A stretch of DNA of 64,000 bases from Chryseobacterium jejuense (GCF_017877355.1 NZ_JAGIPR010000002.1:1-64000); one strand, 5' to 3'; numbered from the stretch's first letter, positions 9,325 to 21,020 are shown. Notes: generated by a model from the sequence alone, not told the origin. Numbers and translations are program-made.

Positions 9325-9415
9325 GAGTAATGAAATCGCAATGATTTGGAAACACAAACACAGATAAAGATGACGCGATTGCATATGTCTTTAAAAAAAC
9401 AATAAGTATCTTCAT

Positions 9416-11131
9416 ATGAAACTTAAAACAAAACTTACCCTAGGCGTAGGCCTTTTATTTTTACTGATTGTTCTGCTTTCAGTAATAGGTTCTGTATATA
9501 TTAACAAACTGAAATCTGATACTGAAAAGATTCTTACGGCGAATTATAACAGCCTTGAGTTTTCTAAGAATATGCTTCTGGCATTGGATCATATCAGTAC
9601 AGACAGTGTGGTGGCCATAGCAGACTTTAGGAAAAACAATAAATTGCAGGACAAAAACCTTACAGAGTTTGGTGAAAAAGAGGCTACCCAGAACCTGAAT
9701 CTGCATTTCAACAGTTATTTAAAAGAACCTACAACCCATAAAGAGAAGCTGATACGGGAAGATCTTGCGAGAATCATGTCTTTAAACATGAAGGGGATTG
9801 AGCGCAAAAGCGATATCGCCATTATTACAGCCGAAAATGCCACTTTTTGGATTGTCAGTCTGGGAACGGTTTGTTTTCTGATTGCTTTTATTTTACTGTT
9901 CAACCTGCCTCAAACCATTGCTGAGCCCATCAATCAGCTAACCTTCAGTATCAGGCAGATTGCAGATAAAAATTATAATGAAAGGGTACATTTTAAAGGA
10001 AGTGAAGAATTCAACAGTTTGGCAGACTCTTTTAATGTGATGGCAGAAAAGCTTCAGGAATACGAAAGCAGCAACCTTTCCAAGCAACTGATGGAGAAAA
10101 AAAGGATTGAAACATTGGTGAATAATATGCATGATGCTGTAATTGGTCTGGATGAAAATCATTTTATCTATATGATTAATGATGAAGCTTTAAAGATCAC
10201 CAATCTCCATAAAGAGGATATTATTGGAAAAACGGCTCATGAAGTTGCTGTGAATAATGACCTGATGCGGGAACTGCTGAAAAATATCGATCAGCCGGTA
10301 AAAGATCCTATTAAGATTGTTCGTGATAATAAAGAAAATTATTTTGAACAGGATATTGTTCCTATCAATATTGTAAAAACAGGGGAGAAGGAGAAGAAAT
10401 ATATTGGAAAAGTAATTTTATTGCGAAATATTACACCTTTCAAAGAACTGGATTTTGCCAAGACTAATTTTATTGCAACCATTTCCCATGAGTTGAAAAC
10501 TCCGATTTCTGCTATAAAAATGGGCGTTCAGCTACTTGGGAATCAGAAATTCGGTGAGTTGAATGAACAACAGCAGGAATTGTTGAAAAGCATTAATGAA
10601 GACGGTCAGCGTTTACTGGATATTACTGGTGAGCTTCTTAATCTTTCGCAGGTGGAATCAGGGAATATCCGCCTGACCATTGAAAAATGTTCTCCTAAAG
10701 AAATTGTACAGACAGCTGTGAAAAATGTTGAAAAATTGTCAGAACAGAAGAATATATCAATCCATACAGAATATCAGTTGGAAGATACAGATTTTGTAAC
10801 CGCAGATTTTGACAAAACAGTCTGGGTCATGAATAATTTTCTGACCAATGCGGTAAAACATTCTTTTCAGGATGAAGAAATTAAAGTCTTTGTGGAAAGA
10901 GTAGAGGATTTTATTCAGTTTAATATCATTGATACGGGAAGCGGAATTGATGAAAAATATCACAGACAGATCTTTGACCGTTATTTTCAGGTTCCGGGTG
11001 AACATCAGAATGGAACAGGTCTTGGGTTGGCTATTTCAAAGAACTTTATTGAGAAACAGAATGGTGAAATTGGGGTAAGCAGCGCTTTGAATAATGGAAG
11101 TACTTTCTTTTTCAGATTGCCGGTTTCATAA
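9416..11131 (+). CDS. HAMP-PAS sensor histidine kinase of the Kdp system
   Basis: The 571-residue inner-membrane kinase has two membrane spans (about 8-30 and 143-163) around a short periplasmic region, a HAMP linker (about 164-216), a PAS domain (about 230-345), a HisKA dimerisation domain with phospho-acceptor His358 in TISHELKTPISAIKMG, and a C-terminal ATPase domain with the N, G1 and G2 boxes (NNFLTNAVKHS, DTGSGID, GTGLGLAIS). It follows the truncated KdpD directly and probably forms a split KdpD with it, phosphorylating the NtrC-type regulator at the other end of the locus. The pairing is inferred; there is no second kinase or regulator in this stretch. Confidence 0.92.
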   Translation: MKLKTKLTLGVGLLFLLIVLLSVIGSVYINKLKSDTEKILTANYNSLEFSKNMLLALDHISTDSVVAIADFRKNNKLQDKNLTEFGEKEATQNLNLHFNSYLKEPTTHKEKLIREDLARIMSLNMKGIERKSDIAIITAENATFWIVSLGTVCFLIAFILLFNLPQTIAEPINQLTFSIRQIADKNYNERVHFKGSEEFNSLADSFNVMAEKLQEYESSNLSKQLMEKKRIETLVNNMHDAVIGLDENHFIYMINDEALKITNLHKEDIIGKTAHEVAVNNDLMRELLKNIDQPVKDPIKIVRDNKENYFEQDIVPINIVKTGEKEKKYIGKVILLRNITPFKELDFAKTNFIATISHELKTPISAIKMGVQLLGNQKFGELNEQQQELLKSINEDGQRLLDITGELLNLSQVESGNIRLTIEKCSPKEIVQTAVKNVEKLSEQKNISIHTEYQLEDTDFVTADFDKTVWVMNNFLTNAVKHSFQDEEIKVFVERVEDFIQFNIIDTGSGIDEKYHRQIFDRYFQVPGEHQNGTGLGLAISKNFIEKQNGEIGVSSALNNGSTFFFRLPVS

Positions 11132-11143
11132 GGATTATTGTCA

Positions 11144-11151
11144 TATATTTG
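11144..11151 (+). promoter_or_regulatory. Bacteroidetes -7 promoter element (TATATTTG)
   Basis: TATATTTG matches TAnnTTTG and lies 40 bases before the ATG of the hypothetical gene at 11191. No clear -33 element was seen. Confidence 0.4.
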
Positions 11152-11190
11152 AGCCGGAAATATTCTATTTTTTTCCATTAAAAACTTTTA

Positions 11191-11664
11191 ATGCCAACAG
11201 ATCCTTTTTTTTATTTTATTATAGCAGGTCCTTTATTTTTTGTTATTTCAGGAGTGTTCTTTTTTATACAGAAAGATAAGATTATTGAAAAATATAGGCA
11301 ACCGGATGCTGTGATATTAAAAAAAATATATGGAACTATAACTACAGTAAATAAAGGAACTTTACGTTATAATAAACGGTTTCAATGGTGTAGTTTTGAT
11401 ATTCTTCTGAATGAAAACTCGATATTCCTGTTTCCCCGAAGTTTTTATATTGTTCCGAGAGGTTGTATTAATCTGAAATTTAGATCTAACGCAAAGAATA
11501 CAAAAAATCCAACATTTCTCAGAAGGTTTCATCTGAACGGGGATTCCGTTGAACTCATCTATTATCCTGATCATTTGCTCAATGGAGAACGTACAATTTC
11601 TTTGAATAGTCTGAATAAAGAACAGATTTTACTATTCCAAAAAGCTTTGGATCAACAAACATAA
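11191..11664 (+). CDS. hypothetical membrane-anchored protein
   Basis: The 157-residue product has an N-terminal hydrophobic span (about residues 5-27, rich in Phe and Ile) followed by a basic soluble domain of alternating hydrophobic strands. I recognise no family and see no catalytic motif. The span lacks a signal-peptidase site, so it is likely an inner-membrane anchor. It comes 59 bases after the histidine kinase with its own possible promoter, so a functional link to the Kdp system is not supported. The start at 11191 places the hydrophobic span directly at the N-terminus. Confidence 0.6.
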   Translation: MPTDPFFYFIIAGPLFFVISGVFFFIQKDKIIEKYRQPDAVILKKIYGTITTVNKGTLRYNKRFQWCSFDILLNENSIFLFPRSFYIVPRGCINLKFRSNAKNTKNPTFLRRFHLNGDSVELIYYPDHLLNGERTISLNSLNKEQILLFQKALDQQT

Positions 11665-11675
11665 ACTCAGTATTA

Positions 11676-11936
11676 TTGTTTTATCGTGTAGTAAGAAAGC
11701 CTGCTTCTATCCGATTTGACGAGGTTGCATTATTTTTTATATTCGATATGCGGCATTATGGCATTAAAACTTCAGAATATATTTATGTTATTATGCAGCA
11801 GCCCAAGGAAAATTCTAATGTCATAGACAAAGTATCTTCAACAGTATTCCCTCAGTTAAAAGGGGGTGCATTAGAGTATTCAAACAGACATGTTGAATGT
11901 GAAAGTAAAGGTTTTACTGGAGCTGTTGAATTGTAG
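11676..11936 (+). CDS. short unrecognised ORF, possibly a gene remnant
   Basis: An 86-codon open frame starting at TTG, twelve bases after the previous stop. It has no signal peptide, recognisable motif or promoter, and the composition is irregular. It could be a degraded fragment or a chance ORF. It is listed because it fills the space between two plausible genes; I would not rely on it. Confidence 0.2.
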   Translation: MFYRVVRKPASIRFDEVALFFIFDMRHYGIKTSEYIYVIMQQPKENSNVIDKVSSTVFPQLKGGALEYSNRHVECESKGFTGAVEL

Positions 11937-12028
11937 GATCAGGCCTTATAGTTTGTTTGATAACGAAAATTTTGAAAATAGTAAGAAAGGCTAAATAAAA
12001 TTTTATAAATTTGATTATCAATTCATTT

Positions 12029-12268
12029 ATGATGAACACTTCGGACTTAAAACTTGATTTAATCAATCGTATTGCTCAATTAAAAGAAGCCAGAATCGTT
12101 GAAGAAATTCAGAAACTTTTAGATTTTGAATTAGATCAGAACGAATATATTCTTAATGAAGCTCAAAAAGAAAGGGTAGCAGAAGCAAGAGAAGAGTATA
12201 AGAATAAAGCATATCTTCCCGAAGAAAAAGCCAATCAAGATATAGAAGAATGGCTAGGCGAAAAATAA
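12029..12268 (+). CDS. antitoxin of a RelE/ParE-type toxin-antitoxin pair
   Basis: The small acidic helical protein (about 79 residues from the ATG at 12029, or 78 from 12032) begins MMNTSDLKLDLINRIAQLKE and ends with a charged stretch rich in Glu and Lys. This fits the Bacteroidetes antitoxins that sit just upstream of ParE-like toxins: an N-terminal helical dimerisation part and a disordered C-terminal toxin-binding part. The frame is open from a TTG at 12011. It overlaps the toxin gene by 19 bases, so translation is coupled. The antitoxin call depends partly on the neighbour. Confidence 0.75.
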   Translation: MMNTSDLKLDLINRIAQLKEARIVEEIQKLLDFELDQNEYILNEAQKERVAEAREEYKNKAYLPEEKANQDIEEWLGEK

Positions 12269-12534
12269 TCTGGACTTTTAAGGCTAATGAAGAACGGAAA
12301 GATATTCTTGAATATTGGATTCTTAGGAATAAATCTAAAACTTTTAGCTTAAAATTAAATAAATTGATCCTTTATAACGTAGGATTATTGGCAGAACATC
12401 CTACTATTGAACGAAAAACTGATGTCCAAAATGTAAGGGTTAAAATTGTCAGAGATTATCTTATATTTTATGAATTTTCAGGTGTTGAATTAATCATTCT
12501 CTCTATTTGGGATGGCAGAAGAAATGATAAATAA
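12250..12534 (+). CDS. RelE/ParE-family toxin
   Basis: The 94-residue basic protein shows the RelE/ParE fold pattern: an N-terminal strand (IIWTFKANEERKDILEYW), two helices, then VRVKIVRDYLIFYEFSGVELIILSIWDGRRN, with the typical final strand and WD(G/T)R(R/Q)N ending. Family members inhibit DNA gyrase (ParE) or cleave ribosome-bound mRNA (RelE); the sequence alone does not say which. It overlaps the antitoxin by 19 bases. Length and C-terminal motif are intact, so it is probably active. Confidence 0.85.
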   Translation: MARRKIIWTFKANEERKDILEYWILRNKSKTFSLKLNKLILYNVGLLAEHPTIERKTDVQNVRVKIVRDYLIFYEFSGVELIILSIWDGRRNDK

Positions 12535-12564
12535 GCCATAAACTTTTTCTAATTATTTATACAT

Positions 12565-12572
12565 TATATTTG
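12565..12572 (+). promoter_or_regulatory. Bacteroidetes -7 promoter element (TATATTTG)
   Basis: TATATTTG ends 17 bases before the ATG at 12589, the spacing seen at other promoters in the window. Confidence 0.55.
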
Positions 12573-12588
12573 TTACCAAATTAACAAG

Positions 12589-13050
12589 ATGAAGAAAATA
12601 GTAAGCTTATTAGCCATATTATTCTGTATAACCTTGAGCAGTCAGCTTTATGCACAAACCTTTACCTTAGAACAGTTTGCCGCATTCAACAAATTAGGAA
12701 TGGCTGATTTTAAAAAGGAAATGAAAAGCCTTAATTACAGCTTTTATGATAAAACAGAAGGGCTAGGTTTCGTGGTAACAGAATATGAAACTCCCGATTA
12801 CCTATCTAAAATCGGAAAGTTTGAATACGAAGATAAATCCGATGACAGAATTGAGTATGAATTTAAAACTAAAAAGGAATACGATCAATATGTTAAAATA
12901 ATTCTGGCTTCTGGGTACAAAGAGACTGAGAAAGGGAAGACTCTCACCAAAGATTCTTATGTAGATTATTTTAAAAATAAAGAACAGATTAGATTGATTA
13001 CCCCTAAAGCAGGTGACAACAATCCTTATACGATTCTTGTTTTTAAATAA
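12589..13050 (+). CDS. hypothetical secreted protein
   Basis: The 153-residue product has a clear signal peptide (MKKIVSLLAILFCITLSSQLYAQ, cleavage after AQ) and a mature part of about 130 residues rich in Lys, Glu and Tyr, with no Cys and no known motif. It is likely periplasmic. It has its own promoter element and a terminator 20 bases downstream, so it is a single-gene transcript. No family is recognised. Confidence 0.75.
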   Translation: MKKIVSLLAILFCITLSSQLYAQTFTLEQFAAFNKLGMADFKKEMKSLNYSFYDKTEGLGFVVTEYETPDYLSKIGKFEYEDKSDDRIEYEFKTKKEYDQYVKIILASGYKETEKGKTLTKDSYVDYFKNKEQIRLITPKAGDNNPYTILVFK

Positions 13051-13070
13051 AATATAGTTATTAAAATATA

Positions 13071-13101
13071 AAAGGCTGCGAAAACTATTTGCAGCCTTTA
13101 T
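13071..13101. terminator. bidirectional terminator between convergent genes
   Basis: A perfect 9-bp stem AAAGGCTGC/GCAGCCTTT with an 11-base loop is placed between the plus-strand hypothetical gene and the minus-strand leucine-rich-repeat gene, with A/T-rich sequence on both sides. Confidence 0.75.
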
Positions 13102-13122
13102 TATATAGGTGTTTTTATAAGT

Positions 13123-15588
13123 TTAATCTTTAATGAATTTCTGAACAGAGACTTTATCTTTTAAGAATAGTTTAATCAGATAATTTCCTTTAGGAAGATC
13201 CGAAACATTCACTGTATTTTCTTTTATACCCATAGAGTTAATAACTCTTCCCGCTGTATCATAAATTTCAGCTTTCGTTACTTCATTAGAGGACTTGATA
13301 TGCAATATATCTTTTACCGGGTTAGGATAAATACTGATTGTATTCTTATCATTTTTGACCTCTGAAGTAGCCAAAGTACTTGCAATGGATGTTGTATAGG
13401 TATTGGTAACAATAGGAGCATTATAATCAAAGTATATTTTGGCGGTATTGCTGAAGCTGTTACCCACACCTAAAGTAGACTTTGTTTTTATTTTGAAGGC
13501 TATATATCCGTCATTATTGGCATCATCAAAAGGTAGCTGAATATTTTCAAAAATGAATTCTATAATATTAGGATTTGTTACTCTTGTAACATAGCTATGG
13601 CTTCCATTCAAAGGAACTAAAGACGAAATATCAAATTTTGTTGCATCTATTTCGTCCTTTACAACAATATTTCTGGCATTAGCTGTTCCTGTATTTTCGA
13701 ATCGGATTAAGTAATGAACGTAGTCTCCAACCTGAGTTTTTGCAATAGAAGTTCCTTCAAGACACGTTTTATCATTAGGATCAAAAGAATTGACAACGGT
13801 TTGGTTTAGGGTGAAATTGTTATCAGTTGGTGTTTCATCTGTTGCTCCATTGATTTGTGCTGTATAATGCAGAATATCACCACTATTTAAAGCCGGAGTT
13901 TGTGTTGGAGTGTTTAGCTTTACAGTGACAATAATTTCTTTAGTTTCGAAAGGTTGAAGACTTGCGAAGTTCCAGTTCAATATTCCGGAAGATTGAGAAG
14001 AAGTAGGCAGAGTTGCATTCATATAATCCATTACACTATCATTATAATTAAATGCCAGGGTACCTGATTGTGGAACCGTTCCTTTGTTTTTGTAAACAAT
14101 TTTATACTTGGTATCAAATCCTGGGGACGCATTGATTAAAGGAATAATAATAACTTCCAAATCCTGGTGTGTACCATTTGCTGTAATGCAGAAGTTTTGC
14201 GCTACTGGGCTGTTCTGAGCAGGGAATGCTACCGTTGCAGAAGGTGGGTTAACAGTAAAATATGAAGGATTTTCCATCACAGGAGTAATACTGTGAGTTC
14301 CTGTTTGTAGTGGGATTGAGTAATTACCGGAATTATTTCCGATAATACTACCTGAAGTAGTTCCGTTTGTAATCGTAAATTTTTGTGCTGCTTTATTGGG
14401 GTCGTTCATATCACAGCCATTATTGTTGCTGTCATATTTGGTATTTCCCTGTACAGTATAAAAGTTGCCTCCAGGTGTAAATGAACAGTATGTAGTTACC
14501 TGATAATTAGAATAAAAATAAGAACTGCTGCTTACCAGATTTTGTATCATAGAAAACTCGCTGTCGTCTGAGCAGATGACAAGATTAGGATTAAAGGCCA
14601 CACCTATTGAGTTGTTTTGCTGGGTTTTTCCATTTTTTAAATTAAGAAAACTTAAATTATTTGAGTTACAGTTTATAGTATTAAGTTCAGAATTTAGGGA
14701 AAAGTCCAGTGATTGAATTGAATTATTATTGCAGTTTAGCGTACTCAAAAGAGGATAAATGGAAGGGTTAAAACTTGTCAGCATATTATAACCACAGTAG
14801 ATCATTCTCATATCAGGACACCCGGGAAAGCTTAAACTGCTTAAATGATTGTTTTCACAGTATACTACACGGAGTTTACTTTGATTCTGAATATTCAACG
14901 TAGATAAATTATTTTTACTAACATCTATAATCTGTATGTTTGAATTAGCGAAGTTAATAGAGGAGAGTAAAGGATTATTTCGGACATAAAAAACGAATAC
15001 GTCAGACAGGTTTGAACCATCAAAAGAGGTAAGCTTAGTATTTTCTATGCTCAATTCAATAATATTCGTAGATCCGGTAATATTGATATTTGTTAAAGGT
15101 GCATTTGAGATATACAAATACTTTAAATCGACTTTGTTCTGGAGATCTAATGATGTTATAGCCGTGTTATCGCAAGAAAATCTCCTGATATGAGAACAGT
15201 TAGTAAGATTCAAAGTACTTAATGGTATAATCCCTTGAATACTAAGATCAGATAGCTCAATGTTAGAGCTTAAATCCAGTGAGGTTAAAGTATTACCTGC
15301 AATATCTAGTACTGCCAAATTAGCAAAAGCAGCTATTCCTGTGAGGTCTGATATATCTCCACCATAAAGTCTAAGTCTTCCTACTGCCAATGCTTCAGAT
15401 ACTTCAATTTCGCCATTATTGTTGACATCAATTTTCATATTTAAATTACCTGAATCTGTGGATGCTATCGAATTAGTAACATCTGCTGCCAGTAGTTTTG
15501 CTTTGAAGTTTGGATCGGGAATATTTACAATTTGGGCCCGAAATACAGTAAAGATCATCACAAAGATGATCAGGTAGAGTTTTTTCAT
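13123..15588 (-). CDS. secreted leucine-rich-repeat protein with T9SS sorting domain
   Basis: The 821-residue protein starts with a signal peptide (MKKLYLIIFVMIFTVFRAQ), followed by an internalin-like leucine-rich-repeat region (about residues 60-340, repeats of the type LxxLDLSxNxxL), a middle region of Ig-like or DUF-type beta domains with conserved SFDPNDK and FENTGTANARNIVVKDEID blocks, and a C-terminal type A sorting domain (SIYPNPVKDILHI...YDTAGRVI...LPKGNYLIKL). Proteins with this ending cross the outer membrane through the type IX system and are released or anchored at the surface. Binding or adhesion is likely; the ligand is unknown. Confidence 0.9.
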   Translation of the reverse strand: MKKLYLIIFVMIFTVFRAQIVNIPDPNFKAKLLAADVTNSIASTDSGNLNMKIDVNNNGEIEVSEALAVGRLRLYGGDISDLTGIAAFANLAVLDIAGNTLTSLDLSSNIELSDLSIQGIIPLSTLNLTNCSHIRRFSCDNTAITSLDLQNKVDLKYLYISNAPLTNINITGSTNIIELSIENTKLTSFDGSNLSDVFVFYVRNNPLLSSINFANSNIQIIDVSKNNLSTLNIQNQSKLRVVYCENNHLSSLSFPGCPDMRMIYCGYNMLTSFNPSIYPLLSTLNCNNNSIQSLDFSLNSELNTINCNSNNLSFLNLKNGKTQQNNSIGVAFNPNLVICSDDSEFSMIQNLVSSSSYFYSNYQVTTYCSFTPGGNFYTVQGNTKYDSNNNGCDMNDPNKAAQKFTITNGTTSGSIIGNNSGNYSIPLQTGTHSITPVMENPSYFTVNPPSATVAFPAQNSPVAQNFCITANGTHQDLEVIIIPLINASPGFDTKYKIVYKNKGTVPQSGTLAFNYNDSVMDYMNATLPTSSQSSGILNWNFASLQPFETKEIIVTVKLNTPTQTPALNSGDILHYTAQINGATDETPTDNNFTLNQTVVNSFDPNDKTCLEGTSIAKTQVGDYVHYLIRFENTGTANARNIVVKDEIDATKFDISSLVPLNGSHSYVTRVTNPNIIEFIFENIQLPFDDANNDGYIAFKIKTKSTLGVGNSFSNTAKIYFDYNAPIVTNTYTTSIASTLATSEVKNDKNTISIYPNPVKDILHIKSSNEVTKAEIYDTAGRVINSMGIKENTVNVSDLPKGNYLIKLFLKDKVSVQKFIKD

Positions 15589-15618
15589 GTATTAGTTTAT
15601 TTAAGTTTTAGTACTAAA

Positions 15619-15626
15619 CAAAAATA
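15619..15626 (-). promoter_or_regulatory. Bacteroidetes -7 promoter element (TATTTTTG, minus strand)
   Basis: CAAAAATA on the plus strand reads TATTTTTG on the minus strand, 31 bases before the start of the leucine-rich-repeat gene. Confidence 0.5.
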
Positions 15627-15677
15627 AACCATTAAGACAATATCTTAATAGTTTATTTAATAATTGTTTTGTTTTTT

Positions 15678-17723
<2,046 letters not shown>

Positions 17724-17898
17724 TCATTTAAAAAATAACGGAATTAAATATTACAGGAAAATTAACAATCTGTAACATGCTTCAATCAACTGACTCAGTA
17801 GAAAATAAAACAATTGTTTAAAGTAATTTAACATATCGTTTCAGTTTAATTAAAAAAATGTTAAAGCTCCCGTAAACAGAAGGCTTTTAAAGTAAAAA

Positions 17899-17906
17899 TA
17901 CCTTTG
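17899..17906 (+). promoter_or_regulatory. Bacteroidetes -7 promoter element (TACCTTTG)
   Basis: TACCTTTG ends 19 bases before the ATG of the TonB receptor at 17925. Confidence 0.6.
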
Positions 17907-17924
17907 CACATCTAATTTGAAGAC

Positions 17925-20900
17925 ATGAGAAAAGTAAAGATTGTATTGGGGTTATTGTTTTTAGGGTTTGGAACAATAGCATATGCACAGACTACGCAGG
18001 CTTCCATCGTAGGAAAAGTAACCGGGCCGGGAAGTGCGGCTCAGGAAAAAGTGAAAGTGACCATCATTAATGAATCTACAGGATTCAGAACGGAAACGGA
18101 AACGAACTCAAAAGGAGAGTATATCTTTAAAGAAATTCCTTTGGGAGGGCCATATACGGTGATTGTAAACGATGATAAAAGAGAAGGCTACAATGTAAAC
18201 TTCGGAGATCAGGTAACAGTAAACATGGATTTGGGTAATGAAAAGCATATTGAAGAAGTGAAAATTACCGGAAATCTTAAAAACAAAATTGGTAACCTGG
18301 GAGCTGCTACAGCCATTTCTGCAAAGAACATCGGGATCCTGCCGGTAAACGGACGAAACTTTACCAATCTTACGGAGCTATCACCTTTAAGTGGAAAAGG
18401 AGGAAACCTTTCCGGGCAGCTGGGATCTTCTACCAACTTTACCATTGATGGGATGACGGCTAAAAACCCAACTTCTGCGGGAGCAACTACCAGCCGAAGC
18501 GGGGCGCCTTTCTCTATCTCAATTGAAGCGGTACGTGAATTTAAAATTACCACCAACCAATATGATGTGACCTTAGGAAGGAGTGGTGGTGGAACGGTAA
18601 GTGCCGTTACCAAATCCGGTACGAATAAATTTTCCGGAAGTGCATGGGAATATTTAAGAGCCAACTGGCTTTCCAGTCCTTATGACATCAGAGGAAACAA
18701 AAGACAGAATGATTTCTCTACTTCTCAGTTCGGATTCTCTTTGGGAGGGCCAATTATTAAAAATAAATTACACTTCTTCGTGGCATGGGATCACCAGCTG
18801 GATTCAAGACCTTTGATTATTGCTGATATCAGGTCCAAGGATGATGAAAAGAGATTTAATACCACAACAGAAACACTTAATAAGTTTTTAGATATTGCAA
18901 GAGCTAAGTATGGAGTAGGAAACACTCCGCAGTTCGGAAGTTTCGATAAAGTGAGAAACTCGGATGCTGCATTTTTACGTTTAGACTGGCAGATTAATGA
19001 AAAGCATTTGTTGACGTTAAGAAATAACTTCACTTATGATCTTAATAAAAACGGATTAGGGGATAATACCAGTATCAATTTCTTTGAATCTTATGGGAAT
19101 GATAAAAACCTTGACAACAGTTTATTATTAACTTTAAGATCCAACCTTAAGCCTAATTTAACCAATGAATTGAAAGCTCAGTACCTGTATACTTTCCAGG
19201 ATAGTTATCAGAATAATGAATTGGGTAAACCTGTACCAAGAGCAATTGTTGAAGGAGTGGCATCTAGTGTAGGATCTACAAATATTCAGATTGGTGGGCA
19301 TCGTTTTGCTCAGGAAAGCTTCAGAAATAATGTGTTCCAGATTGTAGATAACCTATATTACAATACAGATAAAGTAAAATATACTTTCGGTGCAGATTTA
19401 ATGTATACCACTTCAAAATCGGTTTACGGAAGTGAAGTAAACGGAAGATTCCATTTCAAGGATGATCCGGATAAAAAGATAAGCAGTCTTGATAATTTCG
19501 ATAATCTTAAGCCTTATAGATTTTATAGAGAAGTTCCTTTAATGGACGATCCTTCTGTAAGATCTAATATCTGGAATATCGGTGTTTATGGGCAATTCCA
19601 GACTAAAATTGCTAAAGGATTAGATTTGATGGCTGGTTTGAGATTAGACTATAGCGGTTATCCAAAAGCAGAACTCAATCAGAAACTGCTTGATGAAATG
19701 GGAATCAGAACAGATAATAAGATTAAATCTTTCGTTATCCAGCCAAGGTTCCAGTTTGAATGGAATATCAACGAACAAAATAAAGACTTCCTGAAGTTTG
19801 GAGCAGGGATATTCTCTTCAGATATCAACAATTATATGATTATCAATAATCTGGTGTTCGATGGGAAACATTTGGCTACGGTAGATGTGGATCCTGCAGC
19901 TGTTGGGTTAACACCGGATTTCATCAATTATAGAAATAATTATGGTTCAGTTCCTACGTTAGCTAAAGATCAGGTTCCAACCATCAACTATACGGGTAAA
20001 GATGCTAAAATTCCAATCGTATACAAAGCAAATATCTCTTATACACACTTCTTTAATGAAAGATTCAGAGCAGGATTGGCAGCCTATATGGCTTTGGGTA
20101 GAAATAACTATTATTACTACGACAGAAACATGGTAGCTAACCCATTCTTTACATTGGATAATGAAGGGGGAAGAGGAGTGTATGTTCCTACTTCAGCAAT
20201 AAACGGTGCAAAAATCGACTGGAAAGAGGGAAGAATCAATAAGAACTTCGGAAGAGTACTGGAGTTGGTGAGCGATGGTAAAGTAAACCAGTTCTCGTTT
20301 GTAGTAGACACCAGCTACCGTTATTGGAAAGATGGAGAAATTACAGCAAGTTATACATGGTCTGATATTAAAGACAATACTTCATATAACGGAAACGTTG
20401 CCAATTCTGCAACATTATCCACAATGGTTCAGGGTGATCCGAGAGATTTGAGAATGACGTATTCTGATAACCAGTTCCGTAATAAAGTGGTTATTTATGG
20501 TAACTCACCTACCATTGCAGGATTTACATTGGGTATCAGATATTCAGGAATCGGGGGAACCCGTTTCTCTATGACAGCAGGAGGAAATATTAACGGAGAC
20601 TTTGTGGATAGCAATGATCTTGCTTATATCTTCCCGAATGTAGCTCAGTCTATTATTGATGATCCTAATGTAGGACAGGCATTGAAAGATTATGTGAAGG
20701 AATACAATGGTAAAATTGCAGAACGTAATGGTGGTAAGAATGGATTCTACGGAGTTTGGGATTTACGTGTAGCTAAGAAAATAAAATTTGATAAAGTAGG
20801 AGCATTTGAACTTTCCGTAGATATCTTCAACGTAGCCAATCTACTGAATAAAGAATGGGGTGTAAATGAATCCTATGGAAATACCTCAATGTACCGAATC

Positions 20901-21020
20901 AAAAAATTCGATCCGGTAACCAAGCAGTTTGAGTATACAAAGAATGTGAGTGGTAACGGTTTAGCACCTCTTTCAGGAAATCCGTATCAAATTCAGATTG
21001 GAGCGAAATACAGTTTTTAA
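17925..21020 (+). CDS. TonB-dependent outer-membrane receptor, Oar-like, with carboxypeptidase-regulatory domain
   Basis: The 1031-residue protein has a signal peptide (about 22 residues), a carboxypeptidase-regulatory-like domain (about 25-110: ASIVGKVTGPG...GEYIFKEIPLGGPYTVIV), a TonB plug (about 125-230, with LPVNGRNFTNLTELSP and VREFKITTNQYDV) and a long barrel ending in YSF. The layout is that of Oar/CirA-like receptors, which import bulky substrates using TonB energy; the substrate is not readable. It is one gene with its own promoter, followed by an inverted repeat. The secreted glycerophosphodiesterase downstream may act with it (inference). Confidence 0.92.
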   Translation: MRKVKIVLGLLFLGFGTIAYAQTTQASIVGKVTGPGSAAQEKVKVTIINESTGFRTETETNSKGEYIFKEIPLGGPYTVIVNDDKREGYNVNFGDQVTVNMDLGNEKHIEEVKITGNLKNKIGNLGAATAISAKNIGILPVNGRNFTNLTELSPLSGKGGNLSGQLGSSTNFTIDGMTAKNPTSAGATTSRSGAPFSISIEAVREFKITTNQYDVTLGRSGGGTVSAVTKSGTNKFSGSAWEYLRANWLSSPYDIRGNKRQNDFSTSQFGFSLGGPIIKNKLHFFVAWDHQLDSRPLIIADIRSKDDEKRFNTTTETLNKFLDIARAKYGVGNTPQFGSFDKVRNSDAAFLRLDWQINEKHLLTLRNNFTYDLNKNGLGDNTSINFFESYGNDKNLDNSLLLTLRSNLKPNLTNELKAQYLYTFQDSYQNNELGKPVPRAIVEGVASSVGSTNIQIGGHRFAQESFRNNVFQIVDNLYYNTDKVKYTFGADLMYTTSKSVYGSEVNGRFHFKDDPDKKISSLDNFDNLKPYRFYREVPLMDDPSVRSNIWNIGVYGQFQTKIAKGLDLMAGLRLDYSGYPKAELNQKLLDEMGIRTDNKIKSFVIQPRFQFEWNINEQNKDFLKFGAGIFSSDINNYMIINNLVFDGKHLATVDVDPAAVGLTPDFINYRNNYGSVPTLAKDQVPTINYTGKDAKIPIVYKANISYTHFFNERFRAGLAAYMALGRNNYYYYDRNMVANPFFTLDNEGGRGVYVPTSAINGAKIDWKEGRINKNFGRVLELVSDGKVNQFSFVVDTSYRYWKDGEITASYTWSDIKDNTSYNGNVANSATLSTMVQGDPRDLRMTYSDNQFRNKVVIYGNSPTIAGFTLGIRYSGIGGTRFSMTAGGNINGDFVDSNDLAYIFPNVAQSIIDDPNVGQALKDYVKEYNGKIAERNGGKNGFYGVWDLRVAKKIKFDKVGAFELSVDIFNVANLLNKEWGVNESYGNTSMYRIKKFDPVTKQFEYTKNVSGNGLAPLSGNPYQIQIGAKYSF

